Assembly (NCBI GenBank): GCA_030680805.1 | Contig: JAUXUK010000067.1 | Location: 1 to 52,412, forward strand | DNA length: 52,412 bases | Direction: 5' to 3' | Origin: Sulfuritalea sp. | GTDB lineage: Bacteria; Pseudomonadota; Gammaproteobacteria; Burkholderiales; Rhodocyclaceae | Shown here: positions 45,000 to 52,412 of the stretch, in pieces | Layout of the letters: each line of letters opens with the position of its first letter | How positions within the stretch are numbered: the stretch's first letter is position 1 | The notes under the pieces: model-generated | Told to the model about the DNA's origin: nothing | The model's database searches: none | What the model saw: the letters and a program-made list of their open reading frames with translations, nothing else | Made by a program: the position numbers and the translations under genes

Positions 45000-46682
45000 T
45001 CAGCAGGCCGTTGATTCACTGCGCCCGGCCGCGATTTGCCTGGCCAGCAGAATAATCGGCAGCAGGCCAACCACGACGATCGCCAGCGCTGCGCTTGAGG
45101 CCTCCGCCAGACGTTCGTCGGCGGCCAGCGTATAGGTTTGGGTGGCGAGCGTATCGAAGTTGAAGGGACGCATGACCAGCGTGGCCGGCAGTTCCTTCAT
45201 CACATCGACAAACACCAGCAGCGCGGCGGTCAGCAGGCTGCCGCGCATCAGCGGCAGATGCACGCGGCGCAGGGTTTCAGCGGGGCTGCTGCCAAGGCTG
45301 CGCGCCGCCGCTTCCATGCTGGGGGTGATGCGGGCGAGGCCGGCCTCCATGGTTTGCAACGCGATCGCGAGAAAGCGCGCCAGATACGCATACACCAGCG
45401 CGGCGATCCCTCCGGTAAGAATCAGGCCGGGATTGGCTCCCGTCATCTGCTGCCACAGGCCTGCCAGAACATGATCCAGGCGGGTGACCGGGATCAGCAC
45501 GCCGACGGCGATGACCGAACCCGGAACGGCGTAGCCCAAGCCGACGATGCGGCTCGCCAATCCCGGCAGCCGGCGTCCATCGCGCGCCGCAAAGCCCAGC
45601 AACAACGCCAGCAGCGCCGCCAGCACCGCCGCCAGTGCCGCCAACGTGAAACTGTTCCGCGCCAACACAAAAAAACGCCCGGCAAAGCCGCTGGCTTCCT
45701 CGCCGACATCTCCCAGTGCAAGACGCAGCAGTAACGCCACCGGCAGCGCAAAGCCGACAACGACGGGAATCGCGCAGCCGATCTGGGCGAGCAGCGCATG
45801 CCAGCCGGTGAGCACCTGTCGCGTGGCGCGACGACGGCCGCTGCTGTCGTGGTAACGGGCACGCCCGCGGCTGATGCGTTCCAGCAGGATCAGCAGGGCC
45901 ACGAAGCCGAGCAGGGCCGCGGCAAGTTGTGCCGCGGCAATCCGGTCACCCAACGAAAACCACGCACGGTATATCCCGGTGGTGAAGGTCTGCACCGCGA
46001 AGTAGGCCACCGTGCCGTAGTCGGCCAGCGTCTCCATCAATGCCAAGGCCATGCCGGCGGCAATGGCCGGCCGCGCCAGCGGGATCGAGACGCGCCAGAA
46101 TCCCTGCCACGGATTGAGACCCAGCGCGCGCGCCGCTTCGATCATGCCGCCGGCGCGTTCGAGAAAGGCGGTGCGCACCAGCAGATAGACGTAGGGATAC
46201 AGCACGCAGGAAAACAGCACGACGGCGCCGCCCAGCGAGCGGACGTCCGGAAACCAGTAGTCACCCCTGCTCCAGCCGAAGCTTTCCCGCAGACCGGTTT
46301 GTACCGGTCCGACGAACTGCAGGAAATCGGTGTAGGTGTAGGCCAGCACGTAAGCCGGCATCGCCATGGGTAGCAGCAGCGCCCATTCCGCAATGCGCCT
46401 GCCGGGAAAATCGTTCAGCGCCACCAGCCACGCCGCTCCGGTACCCATGGCGGCGACACCGATGCCGACACCCAGACAAAGCCAGATCGAGTTCGCCACA
46501 TATTCGGGCAACACCGTCGCCATCAAGTGAGCCCAGGTTTCTCCCGTGCCGCTGGAGAAAAGATTGGCGCCCACCGCGAGCACCGGCAACGCGACCAGAA
46601 CCGCGAGCGCGAAGGACACGGCGGAAAGTGCGGAGAGGTTCAATGGGCGGGACACGGCCAGCCGATTATAATTGAGACTCAT
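45000..46682 (-). CDS. fbpB: Iron ABC transporter permease FbpB
   Basis: A 560-residue permease formed by fusion of two six-helix BPD permease halves. EAA-loop motifs are visible as EAARALGLNPWQGFWRVSIP and EAAARSLGSSPAETLRRVHLP. It belongs to the Fe(III) uptake system with FbpA and FbpC. The ATG at 46682 is only 2 bp after GGAGA; GTG 46655 is a possible alternative, since a TATAAT lies 9 bp before it. The open frame continues far upstream across fbpC, which I regard as an artefact. Confidence 0.88.
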   Translation of the reverse strand: MSLNYNRLAVSRPLNLSALSAVSFALAVLVALPVLAVGANLFSSGTGETWAHLMATVLPEYVANSIWLCLGVGIGVAAMGTGAAWLVALNDFPGRRIAEWALLLPMAMPAYVLAYTYTDFLQFVGPVQTGLRESFGWSRGDYWFPDVRSLGGAVVLFSCVLYPYVYLLVRTAFLERAGGMIEAARALGLNPWQGFWRVSIPLARPAIAAGMALALMETLADYGTVAYFAVQTFTTGIYRAWFSLGDRIAAAQLAAALLGFVALLILLERISRGRARYHDSSGRRRATRQVLTGWHALLAQIGCAIPVVVGFALPVALLLRLALGDVGEEASGFAGRFFVLARNSFTLAALAAVLAALLALLLGFAARDGRRLPGLASRIVGLGYAVPGSVIAVGVLIPVTRLDHVLAGLWQQMTGANPGLILTGGIAALVYAYLARFLAIALQTMEAGLARITPSMEAAARSLGSSPAETLRRVHLPLMRGSLLTAALLVFVDVMKELPATLVMRPFNFDTLATQTYTLAADERLAEASSAALAIVVVGLLPIILLARQIAAGRSESTAC

Positions 46683-46686
46683 TCTC
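46668..46686. promoter_or_regulatory. Fur-like box between fbpB and fbpC
   Basis: A 19-bp stretch, read on the minus strand as GAGAATGAGTCTCAATTAT, matches the 19-bp Fur consensus at 11 positions. TATAAT occurs here on both strands (46665-46672). Control of both divergent genes by iron is plausible. Confidence 0.45.
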
Positions 46687-46712
46687 CACAACCCGCCATC
46701 TGCGCAACGATC

Positions 46713-47777
46713 ATGCCCTTGCTCGAAGTCGATCGCGTCAGCCATGCCTACGGCCAGCGAGCCGTCGTGCGCGATCTGTCTTTCGTCCTCGCCCCAGGCC
46801 AGATAGCCTGCCTGCTCGGTTCTTCGGGCTGCGGCAAGACCACCATGCTGCGGCTGATTGCGGGTTTCGAAATGCCCTCCTCCGGCAGCATCCTTCTCAA
46901 CGGCGTGACGATTGCCAGCGAAAAGACGCAGGTACCGGCCGAGGCGCGACGCATCGGCATGGTGTTTCAGGATTACGCGCTGTTCCCGCACCTGTCGATC
47001 GCCGACAACATCGGCTTCGGCCTGCGTGAAAAATCGGCGCAGGCGACACGGCAACGCGTCGATGAAATGCTGGAACTGATCGGCTTGGCCGAGCACGGCA
47101 GGCGCTATCCGCACGAGCTTTCCGGCGGCCAGCAACAACGCGTGGCACTGGCGCGCGCCCTGGCACCGCAACCGCATCTGCTGCTGCTCGACGAGCCTTT
47201 TTCCAATCTCGACGTCGAACTGCGCGAGCGATTGTCGCTGGAAGTACGCGACATCCTCAAACGCGCAAACATGGCCGCCATCCTGGTCACCCATGACCAG
47301 AACGAAGCCTTCGCCGTGGCCGACATGGTCGGCATCATGCGCGAAGGCGCCATCGAGCAATGGGACACGCCCTACAACCTCTATCACCGCCCCGCTACGC
47401 GCCAGGTTGCCGATTTCATCGGTCAAGGCGTGTTTCTGCCCGGTGAGGTTATTTCCCGGCAAGTCGTTCAGGTGGAACTGGGCCGACTCGAATCCGATGT
47501 GCCGATGGATTGCGGGCCGAGTTGCGCCGAATGCCAGCGCGACTGCCGGCTGGATGTTCTGTTGCGCCCCGACGACATAATTCACGACGATGACAGCGAT
47601 GTCAAAGCCGAGGTCATCGCCAAGGCCTTTCGCGGCGCGGAGTTTCTCTACACGCTGCGCCTTGCGTCCGGCGCGCTGGTGCTGTCGCTGGTGCCCTCCC
47701 ACCACAACCATGCGATCGGCGAAAGAATCGGCATCCGGCTTGATGTCGACCACGTGGTCACCTTCCCGCAGGGCTGA
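46713..47777 (+). CDS. fbpC: Iron ABC transporter ATPase FbpC
   Basis: A 354-residue ABC ATPase with Walker [10 protein letters not shown], signature [15 protein letters not shown], Walker [13 protein letters not shown] and switch His in [12 protein letters not shown]-terminal regulatory domain (about 240-354) includes four Cys ([12 protein letters not shown]), which could sense iron or redox state. The ATG at 46713 gives the conserved [14 protein letters not shown] start. The last base of its stop is the first of aat. Confidence 0.93.
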   Translation: MPLLEVDRVSHAYGQRAVVRDLSFVLAPGQIACLLGSSGCGKTTMLRLIAGFEMPSSGSILLNGVTIASEKTQVPAEARRIGMVFQDYALFPHLSIADNIGFGLREKSAQATRQRVDEMLELIGLAEHGRRYPHELSGGQQQRVALARALAPQPHLLLLDEPFSNLDVELRERLSLEVRDILKRANMAAILVTHDQNEAFAVADMVGIMREGAIEQWDTPYNLYHRPATRQVADFIGQGVFLPGEVISRQVVQVELGRLESDVPMDCGPSCAECQRDCRLDVLLRPDDIIHDDDSDVKAEVIAKAFRGAEFLYTLRLASGALVLSLVPSHHNHAIGERIGIRLDVDHVVTFPQG

Positions 47778-48493
47778 TGATTCCGTGGCTGCCTCGGGAA
47801 CCTGAATTTCCCGCGCTTGAAAGGGCGCTGGTTGAACCCAACGGCCTGCTTGCCGCTGGCGGCGATCTAAGCCCGCAACGCCTGCTCGCCGCCTATCGAC
47901 GGGGCATTTTCCCCTGGTATTCGGCAGGCGAACCGATCCTCTGGTGGAGCCCCGATCCGCGCATGGTGCTCGCTCCCGACGAGCTCAGAATATCCGCCTC
48001 GCTGACGAAAACCCTGCGCAATGCGAAGTACGAAGTGCGCCTCGACTCGGCCTTCGAAGACGTCGTCCGCGCCTGTGCCGCAAAGCCGCGCGACGGCCAG
48101 GCTGGAACCTGGATCACCGAAGCAATGCAATCTGCGTATCGAGAGCTGCACCGGCTCGGCTTCGCGCATAGCGTCGAAACATGGATCGACGGCAGGATCG
48201 CCGGCGGGCTCTACGGTGTTGCGATCGGCCAGGCCTTTTACGGCGAATCGATGTTCAGCGACGTGCGTGACGCATCGAAAATTGCGCTGGCCCATTTGTG
48301 CGCCCACCTCAAGCAGCGCGGATTCGGCATAATCGACTGCCAGATGGAAACCAGACACCTCGCCTCGCTCGGCGCCCGCCCCATCCCCCGCCGCGACTTC
48401 ACTGCGCGGCTGGATACTTTGTGTGAGCGCGGCGACCCACCGGGACGTTGGCCGGCGGCGGCCATCGACGGCCATTTCAGGCGGCAACGATGA
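47777..48493 (+). CDS. aat: Leucyl/phenylalanyl-tRNA-protein transferase
   Basis: A 238-residue transferase with the family motifs [27 protein letters not shown] and [19 protein letters not shown]. It adds Leu or Phe to proteins with N-terminal Lys/Arg, marking them for ClpAP. Its ATG overlaps the fbpC stop by one base and bpt follows by 7 bp, giving an N-degron pair. Confidence 0.97.
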   Translation: MIPWLPREPEFPALERALVEPNGLLAAGGDLSPQRLLAAYRRGIFPWYSAGEPILWWSPDPRMVLAPDELRISASLTKTLRNAKYEVRLDSAFEDVVRACAAKPRDGQAGTWITEAMQSAYRELHRLGFAHSVETWIDGRIAGGLYGVAIGQAFYGESMFSDVRDASKIALAHLCAHLKQRGFGIIDCQMETRHLASLGARPIPRRDFTARLDTLCERGDPPGRWPAAAIDGHFRRQR

Positions 48494-48500
48494 CCCATCC

Positions 48501-49229
48501 ATGACACACCTGCGCGATCTGCCGCCCTTCCCGCTGCTGCAGTTCTACGCCACGGCGCCCTACGGCTGCTCCTACCTGCCGGGTCGCATCGCCCGTTCGC
48601 AGGTAGCGACACCCACGCACCTGATCGACAGCGCCACATACAGCGAACTGGTACGTGCCGGATTCCGCCGCAGTGGCGTGTTCACCTATCGCCCCTATTG
48701 CGATGCCTGTCGCGAATGCCAGCCGGTGCGACTCGACGTGGCGAACTTCGTACCCGATCGCAGCCAGCGCCGCGCCCTCGTGCTGCACGCCGGCCTCGCC
48801 GCGCGCGAGTGCAGTCTGACCTTCCGTGAAGAACACTATCAGCTCTACCAGCGCTATCAGGCCGCGCGTCATTGCGGCGGCGGCATGGATCAGGACAGCC
48901 GCGACCAGTACGCCCACTTCCTGCTGCAGACCCATGTCGACAGCCGGCTCATCGAATTCCGCGAAGAAGGCGTGCTGCGCGTCGTCAGCATCATCGACGT
49001 GCTGGCCGACGGGCTCTCGTCGGTCTACACCTTTTACGACCCGGACATTCCCCGCGCCAGCTACGGCACCTTCGCCATCCTCTGGCAAATCGCCCAGTGC
49101 CAGCATGCAGACCTGCCGTGGCTATATCTCGGCTACTGGATTCGCGACAGCCGCAAGATGGCCTACAAGGCCAGGTTCCGCCCGCTTGAGGCCTTGCGCC
49201 ACGGCGAGTGGCAACCCCTGGAAGAATAG
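48501..49229 (+). CDS. bpt: Aspartate/glutamate leucyltransferase
   Basis: A 242-residue arginyltransferase-family protein of the bacterial Bpt type. The N-terminal [14 protein letters not shown] and the Cys motif [15 protein letters not shown] are visible. Bpt adds Leu to proteins with N-terminal Asp or Glu. The start at 48501 is chosen because [16 protein letters not shown] matches the family; the frame is open inside aat. It is the last gene of the fbpC-aat-bpt operon. Confidence 0.95.
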   Translation: MTHLRDLPPFPLLQFYATAPYGCSYLPGRIARSQVATPTHLIDSATYSELVRAGFRRSGVFTYRPYCDACRECQPVRLDVANFVPDRSQRRALVLHAGLAARECSLTFREEHYQLYQRYQAARHCGGGMDQDSRDQYAHFLLQTHVDSRLIEFREEGVLRVVSIIDVLADGLSSVYTFYDPDIPRASYGTFAILWQIAQCQHADLPWLYLGYWIRDSRKMAYKARFRPLEALRHGEWQPLEE

Positions 49230-49275
49230 GCCCGGTTAAAAAGTCGGCGCTGGCGATGCGGCGATCCGGCCAACA

Positions 49276-51417
49276 TCATCTTGCGGTCGCCGTCTCCCGC
49301 CGGCGATAGCCGCGCCAGGCCGGCCATACCGCACCCCCGAGCACCAGCACCAGCACCAGCACGGGCCACACCACCGGCCGGTTCCACTCGACACGGCGCT
49401 GCTCGCGCAAGACGGCATCCACGCGCTGGTACTTGAGCGTGTTGTGGCCGACCTTGGAGGGCTTCCGGTTGGTCAGCCAGGCATGGCGCAAGGTGTAATC
49501 CTTCGGATGGAAACCCCAGACCCAGGGCGCATCGTGGCGCAGCAGGGCGGTCATGCGGTCGATCAACTCCTGCCGCGCCGGGCCGCTTTCCATGGCCTTC
49601 ATGCGCTCGAACAACTGGTCGTATTCCGGGTTCTCGTAGTTGGCCGCGTTCTCGCCGCTGTGCCTGACCTTGCCCTGCTTGCCGTGCAGCAGGAACATGA
49701 AGTTTTCCGGATCCGGATAGTCCGCGTTCCAGCCAAGATAGAACAGTTGCACCGCGCCCTTGCGTACCTTTTCCTGGAAGCGGTTGTAGTCGGTGCTGCG
49801 TACCACCAGTTGCGTATCGATTTTGGCGAACTGCTTGTTGAGCCAGTCGATGCGCGCCTTGGCGCCGACGCCGGTGGCCGTGGTGTCGAGATTGATCACC
49901 AGTGGCTCACCCGTTTTTCCGTCGCGGCCATTGGGCCACCCCGCTTCGGCCAGCAAGCGCCTGGCCTCGGCGATCGACTTGCGCCGCGGCTGGCCGTCGA
50001 CCCAGTCGTACGTATCCGGATTGATGCCGGCCACGCCGTCCCGATGGCCGAAAATACCCGGCGGGATCGGTCCCTGCGCCGCGACACCGCGACCGTTCTG
50101 GAAAATCGAAATGAATTCTTCCTGATCGATGGCAATGGAAATCGCCTGGCGCAGCTTGCGCGCATGTTCCGCCGTCCTTGGATCGACGCCGCCGACCAGG
50201 GGATCGAGCCAGTTGAAGCCCATGTACATGCTCGATGTCGCCACCGAGGTCGTCAGCACGATGCCCTGCGCGCGCATGTCGTCGGACAGGGTGATCTCGC
50301 CGGCGGTGACCTGCACCGCCTGATCGAAGGCATCCGATGAAATGCCGGATGCATCGTAATAGCCCTGCAGGAACTTGTTCCAGTAAGGGATCTGCTCCTT
50401 CTCGCGGGTGAATACGACCTTGTCGATGAAGGGCAGCAACTGGCCGCAATCCTTGAGCAGTCCTGCCTCGGCGTCTTCCGGCTCACCTTCGCAGGGATAG
50501 CGTTCCTGCCGGTAATTCGGATTCCGCTCCAGCACCATGCGGGCGTTCGGATTGTTCTCGGTCAGCATGTAGGGGCCGGTGCCGATCGGATACCAGTCGA
50601 GCGTCAGGTTCTTCTCCGCCATGCCCGGCTGGCTGTGGAACTTGTCCGCCTCCCACGGCATGGGCGCGAAGAAGGGCATCGCCAGCCAGTACAGAAACTG
50701 CGGATACTTGCCCTTGACCCGTATCCGGTAGCGATAGCGGTCGATCACCTCGGCGCCGTCGAGGCGATGTTGGCGCAAGTCGATCCACGGCTTGTCCTTC
50801 TCGGCCTTCAGGCGCCTGGCGAAATCGCCGAGGCCGACCACGTAATCGTCCATCAAACCGAAAATCGGCGAGTGCAGCCGCGGATGGGCCAGACGCTTCA
50901 GGCCGTAAACGTAGTCGTCCGCCGTCAATTCACGCGTATCGCGCTGGCTGAACTCGGCCAGTGTGCTGATGCCGGCCAGTTGCTGCACCGACAGCGCGTG
51001 ATAGGCGTAATCGCCGGTTGCCGTGCGGGCAAAGGCCGGATGCGGCTGATAGCGGATGCCGGGCTTGAGCGTGATCACATAGTCGGTGAAGGCGATTTTT
51101 GCCACGTCGGCGTTGTCCGCCAGGACGCGCCCCTTCGCATCGAGGTAGCGCGGCTGCGGCACCGCCTCCACGGTGGCGGCGGTCAGCGCATAGGGGCGCT
51201 TGAGATAGTGATACTGCAGCGGGGGTTCATAGATCTGCGCCGTGAATGTGATCTCGTCCTCGCTGTACGACTGCACCGGATCGAGATGCTTGGGCCGCTC
51301 GGTGAAGGCGCTGTAGAGGATGTTCCTGCCGCGATCTCCTGCCGGGTAGGGGTCGTTCCATGCACTGCCGCAGGCGCTGAGCAGCAGGACAGAAAGGCAA
51401 AGGAAGGCGCTACGCAT
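49276..51417 (-). CDS. Oligopeptide ABC-type binding lipoprotein with C-terminal anchor
   Basis: A 713-residue SBP_bac_5 family protein. The lipobox LLSAC makes it a lipoprotein (Cys at about 16). The binding fold runs about 30-655, with typical segments such as IGTGPYMLTENNPN and FYLGWNADYPDPENFMFLLH. A hydrophobic helix near the C-terminus (VVWPVLVLVLVLGGAVW) followed by Arg residues suggests a second membrane anchor. No permease or ATPase genes adjoin it; bpt is convergent and fabI divergent. Its ligand is unknown, probably peptides. Confidence 0.88.
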   Translation of the reverse strand: MRSAFLCLSVLLLSACGSAWNDPYPAGDRGRNILYSAFTERPKHLDPVQSYSEDEITFTAQIYEPPLQYHYLKRPYALTAATVEAVPQPRYLDAKGRVLADNADVAKIAFTDYVITLKPGIRYQPHPAFARTATGDYAYHALSVQQLAGISTLAEFSQRDTRELTADDYVYGLKRLAHPRLHSPIFGLMDDYVVGLGDFARRLKAEKDKPWIDLRQHRLDGAEVIDRYRYRIRVKGKYPQFLYWLAMPFFAPMPWEADKFHSQPGMAEKNLTLDWYPIGTGPYMLTENNPNARMVLERNPNYRQERYPCEGEPEDAEAGLLKDCGQLLPFIDKVVFTREKEQIPYWNKFLQGYYDASGISSDAFDQAVQVTAGEITLSDDMRAQGIVLTTSVATSSMYMGFNWLDPLVGGVDPRTAEHARKLRQAISIAIDQEEFISIFQNGRGVAAQGPIPPGIFGHRDGVAGINPDTYDWVDGQPRRKSIAEARRLLAEAGWPNGRDGKTGEPLVINLDTTATGVGAKARIDWLNKQFAKIDTQLVVRSTDYNRFQEKVRKGAVQLFYLGWNADYPDPENFMFLLHGKQGKVRHSGENAANYENPEYDQLFERMKAMESGPARQELIDRMTALLRHDAPWVWGFHPKDYTLRHAWLTNRKPSKVGHNTLKYQRVDAVLREQRRVEWNRPVVWPVLVLVLVLGGAVWPAWRGYRRRETATAR

Positions 51418-51440
51418 GAGGGTGAGTTTAGCTGATCCGC

Positions 51441-51469
51441 TATAATCCACCGCTGGATTCAACCAAGGA
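51441..51469 (+). promoter_or_regulatory. fabI -10 box and ribosome site
   Basis: TATAAT (51441-51446) lies 30 bp upstream of fabI, and AAGGA (51465-51469) is 7 bp before the ATG. No good -35 is evident. Confidence 0.55.
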
Positions 51470-51476
51470 AAAAGCG

Positions 51477-52277
51477 ATGGGATTTCTCGCTGGAAAACGC
51501 ATTCTGATCACCGGTCTGATCTCAAACCGGTCAATTGCCTACGGTATCGCCAAGGCCTGCCACCGCGAAGGGGCGGAACTTGCCTTCACCTATCAGAACG
51601 AGCGCGTCCGCGACCGCATTGCCAAATTTGCCGACGAATTCGGCTCCAAGGCGATTTTCCCCTGCGATGTCGGCGATGACGCTCAAATTGACGCGGTCTT
51701 TACGGAACTCGCCAAGCATTGGGACGGGCTCGACGGTCTGGTGCATTCCATCGCCTTTGCCCCCAACGACGCGATCGAAGGCGACTTCCTGGAAGGGATG
51801 TCGCGTGAATCATTCCGCATCGCTCACGATGTGTCTTCCTACAGCTACCCGGCGCTGGCGAAAGCCGCCCGGCCACTGCTGCTGAAGGGCAACAACCCCT
51901 CGCTGCTGGCCCTGAGCTATCTCGGCGCGGTGCGCACCATGCCCAACTACAACACCATGGGCCTGGCCAAGGCCAGCCTTGAAGCCGCGACGCGCTATCT
52001 GGCCTTCTGCCTCGGCCCGCAAGGCATCCGCGCCAACGCACTCTCTGCCGGTCCGATCAAGACGCTGGCCGCCTCGGGCATCGGCAACTTCGGCAAGCTG
52101 CTGGCCTACAACGCCCACCACGCGCCCTTGCGCCGCAACGTGACGATCGACGAAGTCGGCAACGCCGCCGCCTTCCTGCTCTCCGACCTCGCCAGCGGCG
52201 TCACTGGCGAGATACTGTATGTCGATGGCGGAACCCATACCGTTGCCATGGGCAACGCGGATCCGCTGCCCGGCTAA
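51477..52277 (+). CDS. fabI: Enoyl-[acyl-carrier-protein] reductase (NADH)
   Basis: A 266-residue short-chain reductase starting [20 protein letters not shown]. The active-site Tyr and Lys are in [19 protein letters not shown], and the [10 protein letters not shown] segment is typical of FabI. It completes each cycle of fatty acid elongation. An insertion sequence begins 3 bp after its stop. Confidence 0.96.
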   Translation: MGFLAGKRILITGLISNRSIAYGIAKACHREGAELAFTYQNERVRDRIAKFADEFGSKAIFPCDVGDDAQIDAVFTELAKHWDGLDGLVHSIAFAPNDAIEGDFLEGMSRESFRIAHDVSSYSYPALAKAARPLLLKGNNPSLLALSYLGAVRTMPNYNTMGLAKASLEAATRYLAFCLGPQGIRANALSAGPIKTLAASGIGNFGKLLAYNAHHAPLRRNVTIDEVGNAAAFLLSDLASGVTGEILYVDGGTHTVAMGNADPLPG

Positions 52278-52280
52278 CGA

Positions 52281-52412
52281 GGCTGTAGAAAAAGTCTGTT
52301 CATGCCCGCATCCTGCCGTGAACCAAATGGAATAACAAGACTCCAAGCAGAAGTTCATCTTGGGAGTCCGCCATGGCCCGCTACAAACACATCGACACCA
52401 GCCCGCGCTTCA
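52281..52412 (+). mobile_element. Left end of a second insertion sequence (partial)
   Basis: The stretch begins GGCTGTAGAAAAAGTCTG, which looks like a terminal inverted repeat, and is followed by a leader and a transposase start. The window ends before the right end, so the family (IS1182-like) and boundaries are tentative. Confidence 0.55.
52373..52412 (+). CDS. Partial transposase, probably IS1182 family
   Basis: Thirteen codons are visible (MARYKHIDTSPRF), preceded by GGGAG 6 bp upstream. The N-terminus resembles IS1182-type transposases as I recall them. The gene is cut off by the window edge. Confidence 0.5.
   Translation, partial: MARYKHIDTSPRF

Noticed and set aside
45000..47753. A 917-codon open frame on the minus strand
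   Set aside because: Only 45000-46682 encodes FbpB; the upstream part is antisense to fbpC, which has clear ABC motifs.

Overview
The window reads as the chromosome of a betaproteobacterium, most plausibly Rhodocyclales or a close relative. This is inferred from G+C-rich coding, the surE-pcm-nlpD-rpoS and thrS-infC-rpmI-rplT-pheS-pheT-ihfA clusters, the aat-bpt pair, and protein styles typical of that class. The genus cannot be fixed from sequence alone.

The left part (about 1-14490) is accessory DNA. Positions 1-2558 carry a short tyrosine recombinase, a ProQ/FinO RNA-binding protein, and a serine recombinase followed directly by a YjbQ-family gene. A complete IS30-family element (2563-3791, 26-bp perfect inverted repeats, GG duplication) follows. 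Next comes a leftward three-gene cassette (3894-6225): two proteins I do not recognise and a metallo-beta-lactamase-fold hydrolase, the first two joined by an ATGA overlap. This is the best candidate for an undescribed system. Beyond it lies a tightly packed leftward operon (6341-11668): AlpA-like regulator, several tiny proteins, DUF1376 protein, a primase-helicase fusion, and four more hypotheticals. Most junctions overlap or nearly abut. One 53-residue Cys-rich gene (10503-10664) is easily missed. A 175-residue hypothetical, a HicA/HicB toxin-antitoxin pair with a clear promoter-operator, and a P4-type integrase (13140-14384) complete the island. The layout resembles P4-like satellites or integrative islands, which often carry defence cargo at the end far from the integrase.

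From about 14490 rightward the window is core genome. dapA-bamC is followed by a histone-deacetylase-family hydrolase, then a MoxR / DUF58 / transglutaminase operon ending in a lytic transglycosylase. The stress cluster surE-pcm-nlpD-rpoS comes next, then a COG3146 acyltransferase and two small hypotheticals. The translation cluster runs thrS to ihfA, then a MerR regulator and tRNA-Pro(GGG). infC appears to start with the rare codon ATC. An NTF2-like protein and tRNA-Val(GAC) precede prpE and an AcuI/YhdH-type reductase. Next are an NlpC/P60 hydrolase and a ferric-iron binding protein behind a Fur-like promoter. A CDGSH protein, a tandem-PAS protein and an 887-residue Pat-type acetyltransferase separate that binding protein from its likely permease (fbpB) and ATPase (fbpC). 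fbpC leads an operon with the N-degron transferases aat and bpt. An orphan membrane-tethered oligopeptide-binding lipoprotein and fabI follow. The window ends inside a second insertion sequence that begins 3 bp after the fabI stop.

Long open frames antisense to pheT, prpE, fbpC and the transglutaminase gene are treated as G+C artefacts.
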